A program made the position numbers and the translations under genes. Source: Aliiruegeria haliotis (GTDB taxonomy: Bacteria > Pseudomonadota > Alphaproteobacteria > Rhodobacterales > Rhodobacteraceae). From it: a DNA stretch of 64,000 bases. Shown piece by piece: positions 8,977 to 17,705 of this stretch. The stretch lies in NCBI RefSeq assembly GCF_003003255.1, contig NZ_PVTD01000011.1:89694-153693 (forward strand), read 5' to 3'. The notes under the pieces are model-generated. The model made no database searches. It was not told where the DNA came from and worked only from the letters and a program-made list of their open reading frames with translations. Each line of letters opens with the position of its first letter. Position 1 is the first letter of the stretch.

Positions 8977-11232
8977 TTACATTGCGTTGTGGAACGTGCG
9001 GCTGATCACGTCGAGTTGCTGCTCTCGGGTCAGCTTCACGAAGTTCACGGCATAGCCGGAGACGCGGACCGTCAGCTGCGGGTGCTCCTCTGGGTGATCC
9101 ATCGCGTGCAGCAGCGTTTCGCGGCCAAGCATGTTGATGTTCACATGGAACCCGCCGGCATCGATATAGCCGTCGAGGACATTCGCAAGGTTTCGCACCT
9201 GCTCCCCCTCGGTGTGGCCCATCGAGTCCGGGGTGGCCGATGCAGTCCAGCTGATGCCGTCCTTGGCGTAGTCGTAGGGTAGCTTTGCAACGCTGGCACC
9301 AGCAGCGACGAAACCGTTCTTGTCACGGCCGTTCATCGGGTTGGCGCCGGGCGCAAAAGGTTCGCCAGCCTCGCGGCCGTCCGGGGTCGCGCCGGTCTTC
9401 TTGCCATAGACCACGTTGGACGTGATCGTCAGCACCGATTGCGTGGGCATCGAGTTGCGGTAGAAGTGCGGTTGGGCGGCGACCTTCTCCATGAATGCCT
9501 GTGTCAGCCAGACGGCGATCTCGTCGACACGGTCGTCGTTGTTGCCGAAGGCCGGGTAGTCGCCCGCGATCTCATAGTTGACGGCCAGGCCATCCTCGTT
9601 GCGCAGAACCTTGACGGTCGAATACTTGATCGCTGCCAGAGAATCCGCCGCGATCGACAGGCCCGCGATACCGCACGCCATGGTGCGCAGGATTTCGCGG
9701 TCATGCAGCGCCATCTCGATCCGCTCGTAGGCGTATTTGTCGTGCATGTAGTGGATACAGTTCAGCGCCTTGACGTAGGTCTTTGCCAGCCAGTCCATCG
9801 CCTTGTCGAACTTGGCGACGACTTCGTCATAGTCCAGCACATCCGCCGTAATCGGCTCGAGGCCGGGAGCGATCATCGTGCCGGACTTCTCGTCCACACC
9901 GCCGTTGATCGCATAGAGTAGAGCCTTTGCGAGGTTGGCGCGGGCGCCGAAGAACTGCATCTGCTTGCCGATCGCCATGGCCGAGACGCAGCAGGCAATG
10001 CCGTAATCGTCCCCCCATTTGGCACGCATCAGGTCATCGTTCTCGTACTGGATCGCGGACGTGTCCTTCGACACCTTGGCGCAGAAATCCTTGAAACCGC
10101 GTGGCAGGTCGACAGACCACAGCACCGTCAGGTTCGGCTCCGGCGCCGGGCCGAGGTTATAGAGGGTGTGAAGCATCCGCATGGCGTTCTTGGTCACCAG
10201 CGTGCGGCCATCGGTGCCCATGCCACCCAGCGCCTCGGTCACCCAGGTTGGATCGCCGGAGAAAAGCTCATCGTAATCCGGGGTGCGCAGGAAGCGAACG
10301 ATCCGAAGCTTGATGACCATGTCGTCCATCATCTCCTGGGCTTCGCTCTCGGTCAGAACACCGCGTTCGAAGTCCCGCTCGATATAGATGTCGAGGAAGG
10401 TCGAGATCCGACCGATCGACATCGCGGCGCCGTTCTGTTCCTTAACGGCGGCGAGATATGCCAGGTAGGTAAACTGGATCGCTTCGCGTGCGGAACCGGC
10501 GGGCCTCGACATGTCGATGCCGTACTTCATGCCCATCTCACGCAACTCGTCCAACGCACGGTATTGCTCCATGAGCTCTTCGCGATCGCGCAGGACGTCT
10601 TCGCTGAAAACCGCGTCGTCAAGCTGGTGATGCTCACGCAGCTTCTCTTCCTTGAGGGCATCGATGCCGTAGAGCGCCACGCGGCGATAGTCGCCGATGA
10701 TCCGCCCGCGACCATAGGCATCCGGAAGGCCGGTGATCACGCCCGACTTGCGACAGGCGATGATGTCGGGGGAATAGACGTCAAAAACACCCTGGTTGTG
10801 GCTCTTGCGATACTTGGTCCAGACCTCATGCACGGTGGCGTCGGTGTCGAACCCGTAGGCTTTCAGCCCGTTTTCGACCATGCGCAACCCACCGTTCGGC
10901 ATGATGGCGCGCTTGAGCGGGGCATCGGTCTGAAGCCCGACAATAATTTCAAGCTCCTTGTTGATGTAGCCGGCGTCATGAGCCGTGATCGACGAGGGCT
11001 TGTCTGCGGAGACATCGAGAACGCCAACTTCACGTTCTTTCTTGAGCAGGACCGACAGTTCTTCCCAGAGCGCCTTCGTCCGGTCGGTTGGCCCGGCCAG
11101 GAAACTGTCGTCACCCTCGTAGGGCGTGTAGTTTTCCTGAATGAAACCGCGCACGTCGATTGTGGTGCGCCAGGTACCGGCCGAAAAGCCGTCCCACGGA
11201 TCTTTGAGCGGAGAATGGGTCATGACGTTCAT
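8977..11232 (-). CDS. pflB: Formate C-acetyltransferase (pyruvate formate-lyase)
   Basis: PflB cleaves pyruvate with CoA to acetyl-CoA and formate during anaerobic mixed-acid metabolism. The 751-residue protein keeps the adjacent catalytic cysteines 414-415 (ACC) and the C-terminal radical motif RVSGYAV with the radical glycine at 726. Length and the [17 protein letters not shown] start match true PFL rather than glycerol or choline lyases. The ATG at 11232 follows an AGGAG; that site lies inside a tight inverted repeat, TTGCAG/CTGCAA at 11233-11247, which could hide it. pflA is downstream. No formate transporter or hydrogenlyase gene lies in the window, so the fate of formate is open. Confidence 0.95.
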   Translation of the reverse strand: MNVMTHSPLKDPWDGFSAGTWRTTIDVRGFIQENYTPYEGDDSFLAGPTDRTKALWEELSVLLKKEREVGVLDVSADKPSSITAHDAGYINKELEIIVGLQTDAPLKRAIMPNGGLRMVENGLKAYGFDTDATVHEVWTKYRKSHNQGVFDVYSPDIIACRKSGVITGLPDAYGRGRIIGDYRRVALYGIDALKEEKLREHHQLDDAVFSEDVLRDREELMEQYRALDELREMGMKYGIDMSRPAGSAREAIQFTYLAYLAAVKEQNGAAMSIGRISTFLDIYIERDFERGVLTESEAQEMMDDMVIKLRIVRFLRTPDYDELFSGDPTWVTEALGGMGTDGRTLVTKNAMRMLHTLYNLGPAPEPNLTVLWSVDLPRGFKDFCAKVSKDTSAIQYENDDLMRAKWGDDYGIACCVSAMAIGKQMQFFGARANLAKALLYAINGGVDEKSGTMIAPGLEPITADVLDYDEVVAKFDKAMDWLAKTYVKALNCIHYMHDKYAYERIEMALHDREILRTMACGIAGLSIAADSLAAIKYSTVKVLRNEDGLAVNYEIAGDYPAFGNNDDRVDEIAVWLTQAFMEKVAAQPHFYRNSMPTQSVLTITSNVVYGKKTGATPDGREAGEPFAPGANPMNGRDKNGFVAAGASVAKLPYDYAKDGISWTASATPDSMGHTEGEQVRNLANVLDGYIDAGGFHVNINMLGRETLLHAMDHPEEHPQLTVRVSGYAVNFVKLTREQQLDVISRTFHNAM

Positions 11233-11592
11233 TTGCAGCTCCTGCAATCGGATGGCGCGGGAGGGAGGGGCCCCGCGGACAGAATTCGGTAGCAACGGGA
11301 TCGGGTCAACGCCGTGCGGCAGTCTGGTTCCGATCCCGGAGAGATCGTGGCTCGATCCCCCTGCTGTGCTTCAATATGGCCTTTCTCCTTCTACAATCAA
11401 TTGGCCCGCCAAGTGCAGAAATTTGGAAAATTATTCAAAAACAATTGCTTGCCTGTGGGCCATTTTCGGCAATGCGCTGGAAGCATGAGTAACGAAGTGT
11501 CACGCATAGGTCGGAATGCGATCAGATCGTGCGCAACGAACGGATATTGCTCTTGCCGCGGGCGCTGCGACGCATTGTGTCAAGGCGGGACC
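11233..11592 (-). promoter_or_regulatory. pflB upstream region
   Basis: This 360-base stretch holds no gene and must contain the pflB promoter. The ribosome site is inside a 15-base inverted repeat (TTGCAG 11233-11238, CTGCAA 11242-11247). An AT-rich patch at about 11391-11455 includes TTGGC/GCCAA (11401-11405 and 11408-11412, 2-bp spacer) and a TTGAT half-site on the minus strand. No full FNR box (TTGAT-N4-ATCAA) was found, so anaerobic control is expected from the gene but not demonstrated. Confidence 0.4.
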
Positions 11593-12570
11593 TTACGTCA
11601 ACTTGCCGCCAGCTTCGCCCATTCGAGCGGCGAAATCGGCGACGAGCCGCTTCAGCCCGGCGTGCTTCAACCGCGCGAGTGCCTGTTCCGGCGTGACCCA
11701 CAGGCGGTGCCGGTGGTTCTCGTCCCAGGCATCGTCATCAAGGATCCGCGTAACGCGCATCGCATAGGTCGTCACCATACAGGTGGCGCCCCATTTTGCG
11801 ACGTCGAAGCGCCCCAACGGCGTCTCTTCCACCTCTCCGAAGATGCCGGCCTCTTCCTCCGCTTCCCGGGCGGCGGAGGCCTGTGCAGAGGCGCCCGGTT
11901 CGTGAATGCCCTTGGGCACGACCCAGTGGTTGCGCTTGCTTGAGGTGATGACGAGGATCTGCAACCTGCCATCGGCGAACCGATATGGCACGACAGCGGA
12001 TTGCCGATAGTAATAGGCTGGTCTGTCGCGCCATTCTGTCCCCCCCGGCCCCGGAAAGGGAAATCTCTTCGGCAAGTCCTGCTGCCGAACGAACCGAAGA
12101 TCCTGCGCGGCGGCCATTCCAAGGCCCTCAGCACCGTCGGAAAGCAGGAGGTGAACAAGCGTACCGGACTTGAGGTCCAGCCGGCTCCGCCTGTCGCCGG
12201 TCAGGTGCCGCACAAGACCCTCCAGCCCCGCCCGGTGCCCCACAAGCATGAGCGGCGCGCTACTCGCACCAAACCTTTCGCCCAGCAGCGCCAGGTGCGC
12301 GTCGGCCCTGTCCGGCCCAAGCCGATCGTCCAGCACAATGCCCCCTGCCCCGACACCTGCCGCCTTGAGGGTTTTCTGGGCGGTGACAAACGCCCGTTCC
12401 GCCGGAGAGCTGATCACCACAGTGGGCAGCAGCCCGTTCCCAGCCAGCCAGACCCCGATCCGTTGCGCCTGTCGCTTGCCGCGATCCTTCAGCGGTCGCG
12501 CCAGATCCGGCCCCGCGTGACCGGAAACGGCCTTGCCGTGCCGCAGAAGAAGAAGATCCCGGGGCATCAT
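11593..12570 (-). CDS. SixA-type histidine phosphatase fused to a Nudix hydrolase
   Basis: Two domains are visible in 325 residues. Residues 1-165 are a short histidine phosphatase of the SixA type: RHG at 10-12 (His11 is the phospho-acceptor), Arg59 and His112 complete the pocket. Residues 185-320 are a Nudix domain with box G221 to I243, including R235-E236 and E239-E240. The first conserved Glu of the box is Ala227, a deviation shared by some Nudix groups. Mycobacterial MutT1 joins the same two domains in reverse order, which suggests a coupled nucleotide pyrophosphatase/phosphatase; a phosphohistidine substrate is the alternative. It is divergent from the Nudix/PhoU/ATP-grasp/HprK-like genes and may belong to their system. 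Confidence 0.85.
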   Translation of the reverse strand: MMPRDLLLLRHGKAVSGHAGPDLARPLKDRGKRQAQRIGVWLAGNGLLPTVVISSPAERAFVTAQKTLKAAGVGAGGIVLDDRLGPDRADAHLALLGERFGASSAPLMLVGHRAGLEGLVRHLTGDRRSRLDLKSGTLVHLLLSDGAEGLGMAAAQDLRFVRQQDLPKRFPFPGPGGTEWRDRPAYYYRQSAVVPYRFADGRLQILVITSSKRNHWVVPKGIHEPGASAQASAAREAEEEAGIFGEVEETPLGRFDVAKWGATCMVTTYAMRVTRILDDDAWDENHRHRLWVTPEQALARLKHAGLKRLVADFAARMGEAGGKLT

Positions 12571-12726
12571 CCGCCCTTCGTGTTGTGAATCGCCCTGACC
12601 GCCACACTATACCCGCCGCCCGGAGGTTCGCCATTGCGGGCGCGGGCCTTGTCTGACACGCTGATGCGCGAAACGTCGGGACCTGCCATGAATCTGTTCC
12701 GTTTCCCGACCAGAACAGACCGGACC

Positions 12727-13182
12727 ATGCCCGAACGCCGCTTTCAAGCTCCCATCCGTCCGACCGTCCGGGCCGTCATCCGGCGGGATGATCGGATCCT
12801 GGTTCAGGTAAAGCAGAAGCCCGGTTCAACGCCCTACCTGACACTGCCGGGTGGTAAGCAGGAGCCGGGAGAGACGCTGGTGGAATGCCTGAAACGGGAG
12901 TGCCTTGAGGAGATCGCCGCCCAAGTAAAGGTTGGACCACTCCTCCATGTTGCGGAGGTCTTCAAGCCCAAGGTCGACGGAGTGCGCCACCAGCTTGAGG
13001 TGCTCTTTGCCTGCGATCTGGTGGGGCGATACACGCCACGGATGGGACCGCGGCCGGACCCGTCCCAGATTGCCACCGAATGGGTGTCTCTGTCCGCGCG
13101 GGCCACGGAATTCAGACCCGGGTTCGCAAAGGCGCTCACAACACCAAGCGCCCCCCAATACCTGGGGGTGTTCGATGGCTAG
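12727..13182 (+). CDS. Nudix hydrolase
   Basis: A 151-residue single-domain Nudix protein that should hydrolyse a nucleoside diphosphate linked to another group, with Mg2+ bound by the box glutamates. The box runs from Gly43 through Glu49, Arg57-Glu58 and Glu61-Glu62. The usual glycine near its end is Ala64. The ATG at 12727 fits the family's first strand; an earlier ATG at 12688 would add 13 residues and neither has a strong ribosome site. The gene overlaps the next by eight bases (13175-13182), so it is co-translated with the PhoU-like/kinase fusion. Being first in this operon and facing a SixA-Nudix fusion, it probably works on the same small molecule as the ATP-grasp and kinase proteins. 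Confidence 0.85.
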   Translation: MPERRFQAPIRPTVRAVIRRDDRILVQVKQKPGSTPYLTLPGGKQEPGETLVECLKRECLEEIAAQVKVGPLLHVAEVFKPKVDGVRHQLEVLFACDLVGRYTPRMGPRPDPSQIATEWVSLSARATEFRPGFAKALTTPSAPQYLGVFDG

Positions 13183-14803
13183 GCTGCCCCGCGCAATCGG
13201 AGAAAACTTGCATTTCCTCTGCGCTGAGCTCGACGGCCAGCTTGCCGGCCTGCAATCCTATTTCGAGGCGCCGGCCACAGGTGTCGCCCAGAAGGTAATC
13301 CTGCGGGCCGGGTATTCGGACAACCTCCGCGCCCGGGTGCACAACGCGAGCCAACGGGGACTTTCCGCGCGCAAACTTGGCCAGTCTCAGCGCATGTTGC
13401 TACAGAACATGGACATGGTCGGGCGGAACCTCGACATGATCAGCCGCCTTGCCCGCCGCAGCCTGATCCATGCCGAAGACGTCCAGCGCAAGGAAATGCT
13501 GCGCCCCGAGGTCTATCCCAAGGCCATCAAGAGTGTACGGCGTTCCATTGCCGATATTCTGCCCGCAATCGAGGCCTCCGAAAGCAAGCTCGCCGTGGCA
13601 ATCGGACAGAGCAAGGGGCGGCTGGACGACCTCTATGACCAGGTCTTTCGCACCTACACGCGCGACATGCGCAAGTCGAAACAGACCGAGGACCTTGCCA
13701 ACAGCCTGCTTGCCGCCAACGAGCTGCGCCGCATGGGCGACGCGCTGCAAAGCATATCCGAGGGGATCCTTTCGGTGAACATCGGCCAGTCGGTGCAGTT
13801 CGAACGGTACTTCACCCTGCGCAGCATTCTCTCCAGGACAGACGCCAACAACGACGATCTGGAACTCGAACCGCTGGCCGAAACCCGGTCCGGCGGCGCA
13901 ATCTCATCCGTGAAGTCGCGCAACGAGTCCGTCGACGCGGTCTTCAAGGATGGTGCCTTGCAAAAGGTCCGGGAAGAACGCGCCGGGGTGAAATCCTGGC
14001 ATTCGATCTATCCCGGCCTCGCGCCAAAGATCCTCTCCTATGAGAAACGTGGCCAGTCCGCAGCACTGCTGATCGAACACCTCCCCGGGAGAACCTTCGA
14101 GCATATCCTGCTCAACGAGAGCGACCTGCACGTTTCGGAAGCGCAACGGGCGCTCACGAAAACACTTCGTGACATCTGGAAACGCACCCGCACCGACGAG
14201 CCGGCCGACATGGGCTCGATGGTGCAGCTCGCCCGGCGCATGAAAGACGTTCGCCGGGTGCATCCGGATTTTGGCGCTGGCGCGAGCCAACTCGGCGAGG
14301 TGGATCTGCCGTCGTTCGACACGCTGGTCGCCCGCGCCAACAAGCGAGAGCGCGCCCTCAAGGCGCCTTTCTCGGTGCACATCCACGGCGACTTCAACCT
14401 CGACAACGTGATCTACGACCCGGTCGAGAAAAAGATCCGCTTCATCGACCTGCATCGCTCCCGCTACATGGACTATGTGCAAGACGTCTCGGTCTTCATG
14501 GTGTCCAACTACCGGTTGCAGATCCAGGATGGCCCGATCCGCAGCCGGATCGCCGGCGTGGTGTGCGACTTTCATGGCATGGTGGCGAAATTCGCGCGCA
14601 GCCAGAAGGACAGGACTTTCGAATACCGGCTGGCGCTCGGACTGGCGCGCAGCTTCGCCACCTCGACCCGGTTCATCTTTGACAGGGCCCATGCACGGCG
14701 CATGTTCCTACGGTCCCGGTTCCTGCTGGAGCAGGCGCTCAGCTGCCCGCCGGGCAAGGAAGAGCGTTTCAAACTGCCGATCAGGGAGCTGTTCAGTGAC
14801 TGA
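13175..14803 (+). CDS. PhoU-like domain fused to an APH-type phosphotransferase
   Basis: The 542-residue protein has two parts. Residues 1-230 are charged, almost entirely helical and resemble PhoU-like bundles. Residues 270-540 are an aminoglycoside-phosphotransferase-type kinase: HGDFNLDN at 404-411 is the catalytic loop (Asp406, Asn411) and FIDLH at 423-427 supplies the metal Asp425. The glycine-rich loop is weak. APH-fold kinases phosphorylate small molecules or proteins with ATP. It overlaps the gene before it by eight bases and the ATP-grasp gene after it by eight, implying coupled translation. This combination beside an ATP-grasp enzyme and HprK-related kinase is consistent with a GAK-type cluster. 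The substrate is unknown. Confidence 0.75.
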   Translation: MARLPRAIGENLHFLCAELDGQLAGLQSYFEAPATGVAQKVILRAGYSDNLRARVHNASQRGLSARKLGQSQRMLLQNMDMVGRNLDMISRLARRSLIHAEDVQRKEMLRPEVYPKAIKSVRRSIADILPAIEASESKLAVAIGQSKGRLDDLYDQVFRTYTRDMRKSKQTEDLANSLLAANELRRMGDALQSISEGILSVNIGQSVQFERYFTLRSILSRTDANNDDLELEPLAETRSGGAISSVKSRNESVDAVFKDGALQKVREERAGVKSWHSIYPGLAPKILSYEKRGQSAALLIEHLPGRTFEHILLNESDLHVSEAQRALTKTLRDIWKRTRTDEPADMGSMVQLARRMKDVRRVHPDFGAGASQLGEVDLPSFDTLVARANKRERALKAPFSVHIHGDFNLDNVIYDPVEKKIRFIDLHRSRYMDYVQDVSVFMVSNYRLQIQDGPIRSRIAGVVCDFHGMVAKFARSQKDRTFEYRLALGLARSFATSTRFIFDRAHARRMFLRSRFLLEQALSCPPGKEERFKLPIRELFSD

Positions 14804-15680
14804 ACTGAAGATCGGGGTGGTTGGTATCCCCGGCAAATGGTCCACCGAAGCACTGGCCGACGCGGTGGAGGCACGCACGGGGTTCCGGCTTGTGATCGAC
14901 ATGGGGCGGGTCACCATGGACCTCGCCAACGGGGCGTTGCATTATGAGGGCACGAACCTCTGCACGCTCGACGCGCTTATCGTCAAGAAGATCCACGAGG
15001 TCTACAGCCCCCACGTTCTTGACCGGCTGGAGATGTTGCGATTTGCCGAAACGCGCGGGGTGAGGTTGTTTTCGCGACCCGAGGCGATCCTGCGGCTGAT
15101 CGACCGGCTTGCCTGCACGGTCTCTTTGACAGCAGCCGGGATGCCAATGCCCCCGACCCGCGTGACCGAAGATCCGGCAGCCGCCCTTCAGGCCGCGAAG
15201 GACTTTGGCACTGCCGTTTTCAAGCCGCTCTATTCCACCAAGGCGCGGGGGATGACCCTGATCGAAGGCACAAATCCGGATGCCACGGCGCAGATCGCTC
15301 GTTTCGCGGCCGTAAACCCGGTGATGTATATCCAGCAAAAGGCCGACCTCTCGGGGCAGGACCTCGGGATGGTTTTCCTCGGTGGCGAGTATGTCTGCAC
15401 CTACGCCCGCGTTTCCCAGAGCGACACCTGGAACACCACGATCCATTCGGGTGGCAGATATGAAGCGTACGAGCCTGACCCAGAGTTGATAGATTTGGCG
15501 CGGCGGGCGCAGGCGCCGTTCGGATTGACCTTCACGACGGTCGATGTCGCTCTTACGGCGGACGGCCCAATCGTGTTCGAGGTTTCCGCGTTCGGAGGGT
15601 ATCGCGGGGTCAGGGAAGGCTGCGGGCTCGATGCGGCAGCCCTGGTGACCGATCACGTGATCGCGGAGGTAACCCGATGA
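14796..15680 (+). CDS. ATP-grasp enzyme of the GAK type
   Basis: This 294-residue protein has a RimK-like ATP-grasp fold: an N-terminal Rossmann-like part (LKIGVVGIPGKWSTEAL), a lid segment with FKPLYSTKARGM around residue 143, and a C-terminal metal site ending in VFEVSAFGGYRG near residue 270, where Glu then Ser replaces the commoner E-x-N. ATP-grasp enzymes ligate a carboxylate, through an acyl phosphate, to an amine or thiol. The GTG at 14796 is used because it follows GGGAG and gives the family start; it overlaps the upstream stop. The stop overlaps the next start (ATGA at 15677). I recognise it as the ATP-grasp partner of HprK-related kinase B; the product is undetermined. Confidence 0.8.
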   Translation: MTELKIGVVGIPGKWSTEALADAVEARTGFRLVIDMGRVTMDLANGALHYEGTNLCTLDALIVKKIHEVYSPHVLDRLEMLRFAETRGVRLFSRPEAILRLIDRLACTVSLTAAGMPMPPTRVTEDPAAALQAAKDFGTAVFKPLYSTKARGMTLIEGTNPDATAQIARFAAVNPVMYIQQKADLSGQDLGMVFLGGEYVCTYARVSQSDTWNTTIHSGGRYEAYEPDPELIDLARRAQAPFGLTFTTVDVALTADGPIVFEVSAFGGYRGVREGCGLDAAALVTDHVIAEVTR

Positions 15681-16765
15681 CACCGCGAACCGTTGCCGAA
15701 ATCCTCGCGCGGCTCGACCTGTCGCCACTCCACACGACCGTGCCGCTTTTCCTCGAAGTGGGCCATCTCCGTGCCGAGATCCGGTGCAACGAGCCTCTGC
15801 GCAGCGAGCTGGAGGTGTATTTTGCCGACGTCCTTGCTGCTCCCGGGACCGTCAACACGACGGTCGAAGTGCTGGACGGGCAACAGCTCGATCCGGCGCC
15901 GCGCTTTGTCGATTGGGCGCGGGAACCGGGAAAGGCAGGCCGGAAGGACGCGATACTGGACCTCTGCAACGCCCGATTGATCCACAAGGTCCGCACCGGC
16001 GTGACCTTCCTGCAGAGCGCGGATCGGGCCATCGCCTTTGGACCGACAGCACAAAACCCAAATCAAGTCATTAATTTCGTCAACACGCAGTTGCTGAACA
16101 TCTGCCAGCGCGACGGTTGGCAGATCTGCCATGCGGCAGCGGCTACGAACGGCACCCGGACACTGGCCATCGCCGGCCTGTCCGGGGGAGGAAAATCCAC
16201 GGCGGTCCTGCATATGATGGACCGGCCGGCGGTCTCCTTCGTGACCAACGACAGGCTGCTGGTACGTGCGGGAACACCGGTGCCAGAGGGGCTCGGCATT
16301 GCCAAGATGCCGCGTATCAACCCCGGAACGATCCTGCACAATCCCCGCCTCCACCCTCTCCTGAGCGCGACCCGACGCGCAGCGCTCGACGCTCTGCCAA
16401 GCGAAGAGCTTTGGCACCTGGAAGAGAAGTATGACCTCCCGATCCGGCGCATCTATGGGGCCGACCGCATCCGCCTTTCCGCTCCGCTCACCCATATCTG
16501 GGTGCTGAACTGGGCGCGGAATGGCGACACCCCCACGCGGATCTCCCCGGTTCTGCTGGAAGAACGCCCCGATCTTCTTGCCGCGATCATGAAGAGCCCC
16601 GGGCCCTTCTACCAGAAACCGGACGGCCGGTTCCTTCGCGACATCGAGCAGCCAGAACCCGAGGCCTACCTGTCGGCGCTCGCAGGGGTTGCCGTCTCGG
16701 AGGTCACCGGAGGGATCGATTTCGATGCGCTCCAACATGCGGGCGCAGGCGTGTTCGGGAGCTGA
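15677..16765 (+). CDS. HprK-related kinase (type B)
   Basis: The 362-residue protein has a central P-loop GLSGGGKST at 167-175 and a following FVTNDRL at 188-194, the arrangement of HPr kinase/phosphorylase-related proteins. The region before it contains the family's CNARLIHKVRTGVTF segment. It lacks the N-terminal HPr kinase domain and the window encodes no HPr, so it is not a classical HprK of carbon regulation. Related kinases occur beside ATP-grasp and amphi-Trp proteins, where a Ser/Thr or small-molecule substrate is assumed but unproven. GGAGG precedes the ATG, which overlaps the ATP-grasp stop by four bases. After it comes a 650-base gap before the amphi-Trp gene. Confidence 0.82.
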   Translation: MTPRTVAEILARLDLSPLHTTVPLFLEVGHLRAEIRCNEPLRSELEVYFADVLAAPGTVNTTVEVLDGQQLDPAPRFVDWAREPGKAGRKDAILDLCNARLIHKVRTGVTFLQSADRAIAFGPTAQNPNQVINFVNTQLLNICQRDGWQICHAAAATNGTRTLAIAGLSGGGKSTAVLHMMDRPAVSFVTNDRLLVRAGTPVPEGLGIAKMPRINPGTILHNPRLHPLLSATRRAALDALPSEELWHLEEKYDLPIRRIYGADRIRLSAPLTHIWVLNWARNGDTPTRISPVLLEERPDLLAAIMKSPGPFYQKPDGRFLRDIEQPEPEAYLSALAGVAVSEVTGGIDFDALQHAGAGVFGS

Positions 16766-17417
16766 CAGGACCGCGCATGGCGCCGCCGGCACCCGCTGTG
16801 GACCCCGCCAAAGGCCTGCGCAACCGGTCGGTTTCGTGTCGGATCCGCATGCCGGTCGTGACAGCGCCCCTGTCGCGGCGCGGGTAGTCCGGCGACAACT
16901 GGTTCAGATCCTTTCCGAAGCAGGCCGCCCCGTACCTCGTGCCGAACGCGATCCGGAAGGCGATGAGACAGCGTCGAACACTGATCCGCGCATTCTGGTT
17001 GCCGCATTGGATCACTGCCATTGCTCCAAGGGTGAATCGAAAAGGAAAATCCGCGAGTTTCCTGCCGGAGACAGGACCGGCGTCGCGAACCGCCGCTCTC
17101 GCGAGGAGGTGCGCTTGCACCCTTTGGCGCTCTGCTTCGACTCCGTGTCCAACCTGCCGCGCTCGGCGTAGCGCGCTGCGCGAGGCACGCTTGCCACGGT
17201 CTCGGCACAAGCAACACTGACTGTCAGATACTGACCACGAAGTATTTGCCCCACCTCTGGGGGAAGCGTGACGCCGGGCCGCACATGCCGACAGTACGGT
17301 GGCTTGACGGGGATCGGCACTGGGGCCACGCTCGCATTTCCATGCGGGGCTGTCTTTTGACGATCCCCGCGCCAAGCACTTCAGCCCCAAGCGGCACATC
17401 TGGGAGGCAGATCCGGC
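16766..17417. other. 652-base gap with a possible gene relic
   Basis: No intact gene is convincing. Just before the amphi-Trp gene an open stretch without any start codon (17308-17421) encodes about 37 residues including LSFDDPRAKHFSPKRHIW. Its TGA overlaps the GTG start of that gene as GTGA. In the neighbouring frame, 17320-17340 reads DRHWGH, reminiscent of a metallophosphoesterase motif. Together these suggest a decayed upstream cistron broken by a frameshift. The rest shows no motif. Confidence 0.3.
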
Positions 17418-17684
17418 GTGAAAACTGACGGCAAGTTCCGGCACGAATCCCTGCAATCGCGAAAGACGATCAAGGCACTTCTGGAATCGATCACCAAGGG
17501 GCTCGGCAAGGGTGAGTTGACGCTTTCGGACGAGGACGGCGCGATCACTCTGGAACCCGACGGGCTCTTGACACTGCGCATCCGGGCAGAGCGCGCCGAA
17601 GGCAATTGCCGACTGGACCTGCGCGTCACGTGGAGCGAGGACGCGGATCCCCCCAAGAGCAAGGGCGCGCCGAAAATCAGCTGA
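17418..17684 (+). CDS. Amphi-Trp domain protein
   Basis: A small 88-residue cytoplasmic protein. Residues 5-72 follow the amphi-Trp pattern: FRHESLQSRKTIKALLESI, a strand with alternating hydrophobics, then a final strand ending in RVTW with the conserved tryptophan, and a short charged tail. The domain has no known catalytic activity and is typically found next to HprK-related kinases and ATP-grasp enzymes, perhaps as the protein they modify. The start is GTG at 17418, with GGGAGG about ten bases upstream. It is in the same direction as the HprK-related gene but separated by 650 bases. Its stop is 21 bases from the convergent rbsK stop. Confidence 0.72.
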   Translation: MKTDGKFRHESLQSRKTIKALLESITKGLGKGELTLSDEDGAITLEPDGLLTLRIRAERAEGNCRLDLRVTWSEDADPPKSKGAPKIS

Positions 17685-17705
17685 CCGAAGCGCAGCGACT
17701 CCATC

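Noticed and set aside
10168..11292. 374-codon plus-strand frame opposite pflB
   Set aside because: Antisense to an unmistakable PflB; no recognisable domain.
11233..11592. FNR/Anr box upstream of pflB
   Set aside because: Only half-sites and loosely similar repeats were found; no TTGAT-N4-ATCAA.
16689..17171. 160-codon plus frame after the HprK-related gene
   Set aside because: Starts inside the upstream gene, has no ribosome site or motif, and shows random composition.
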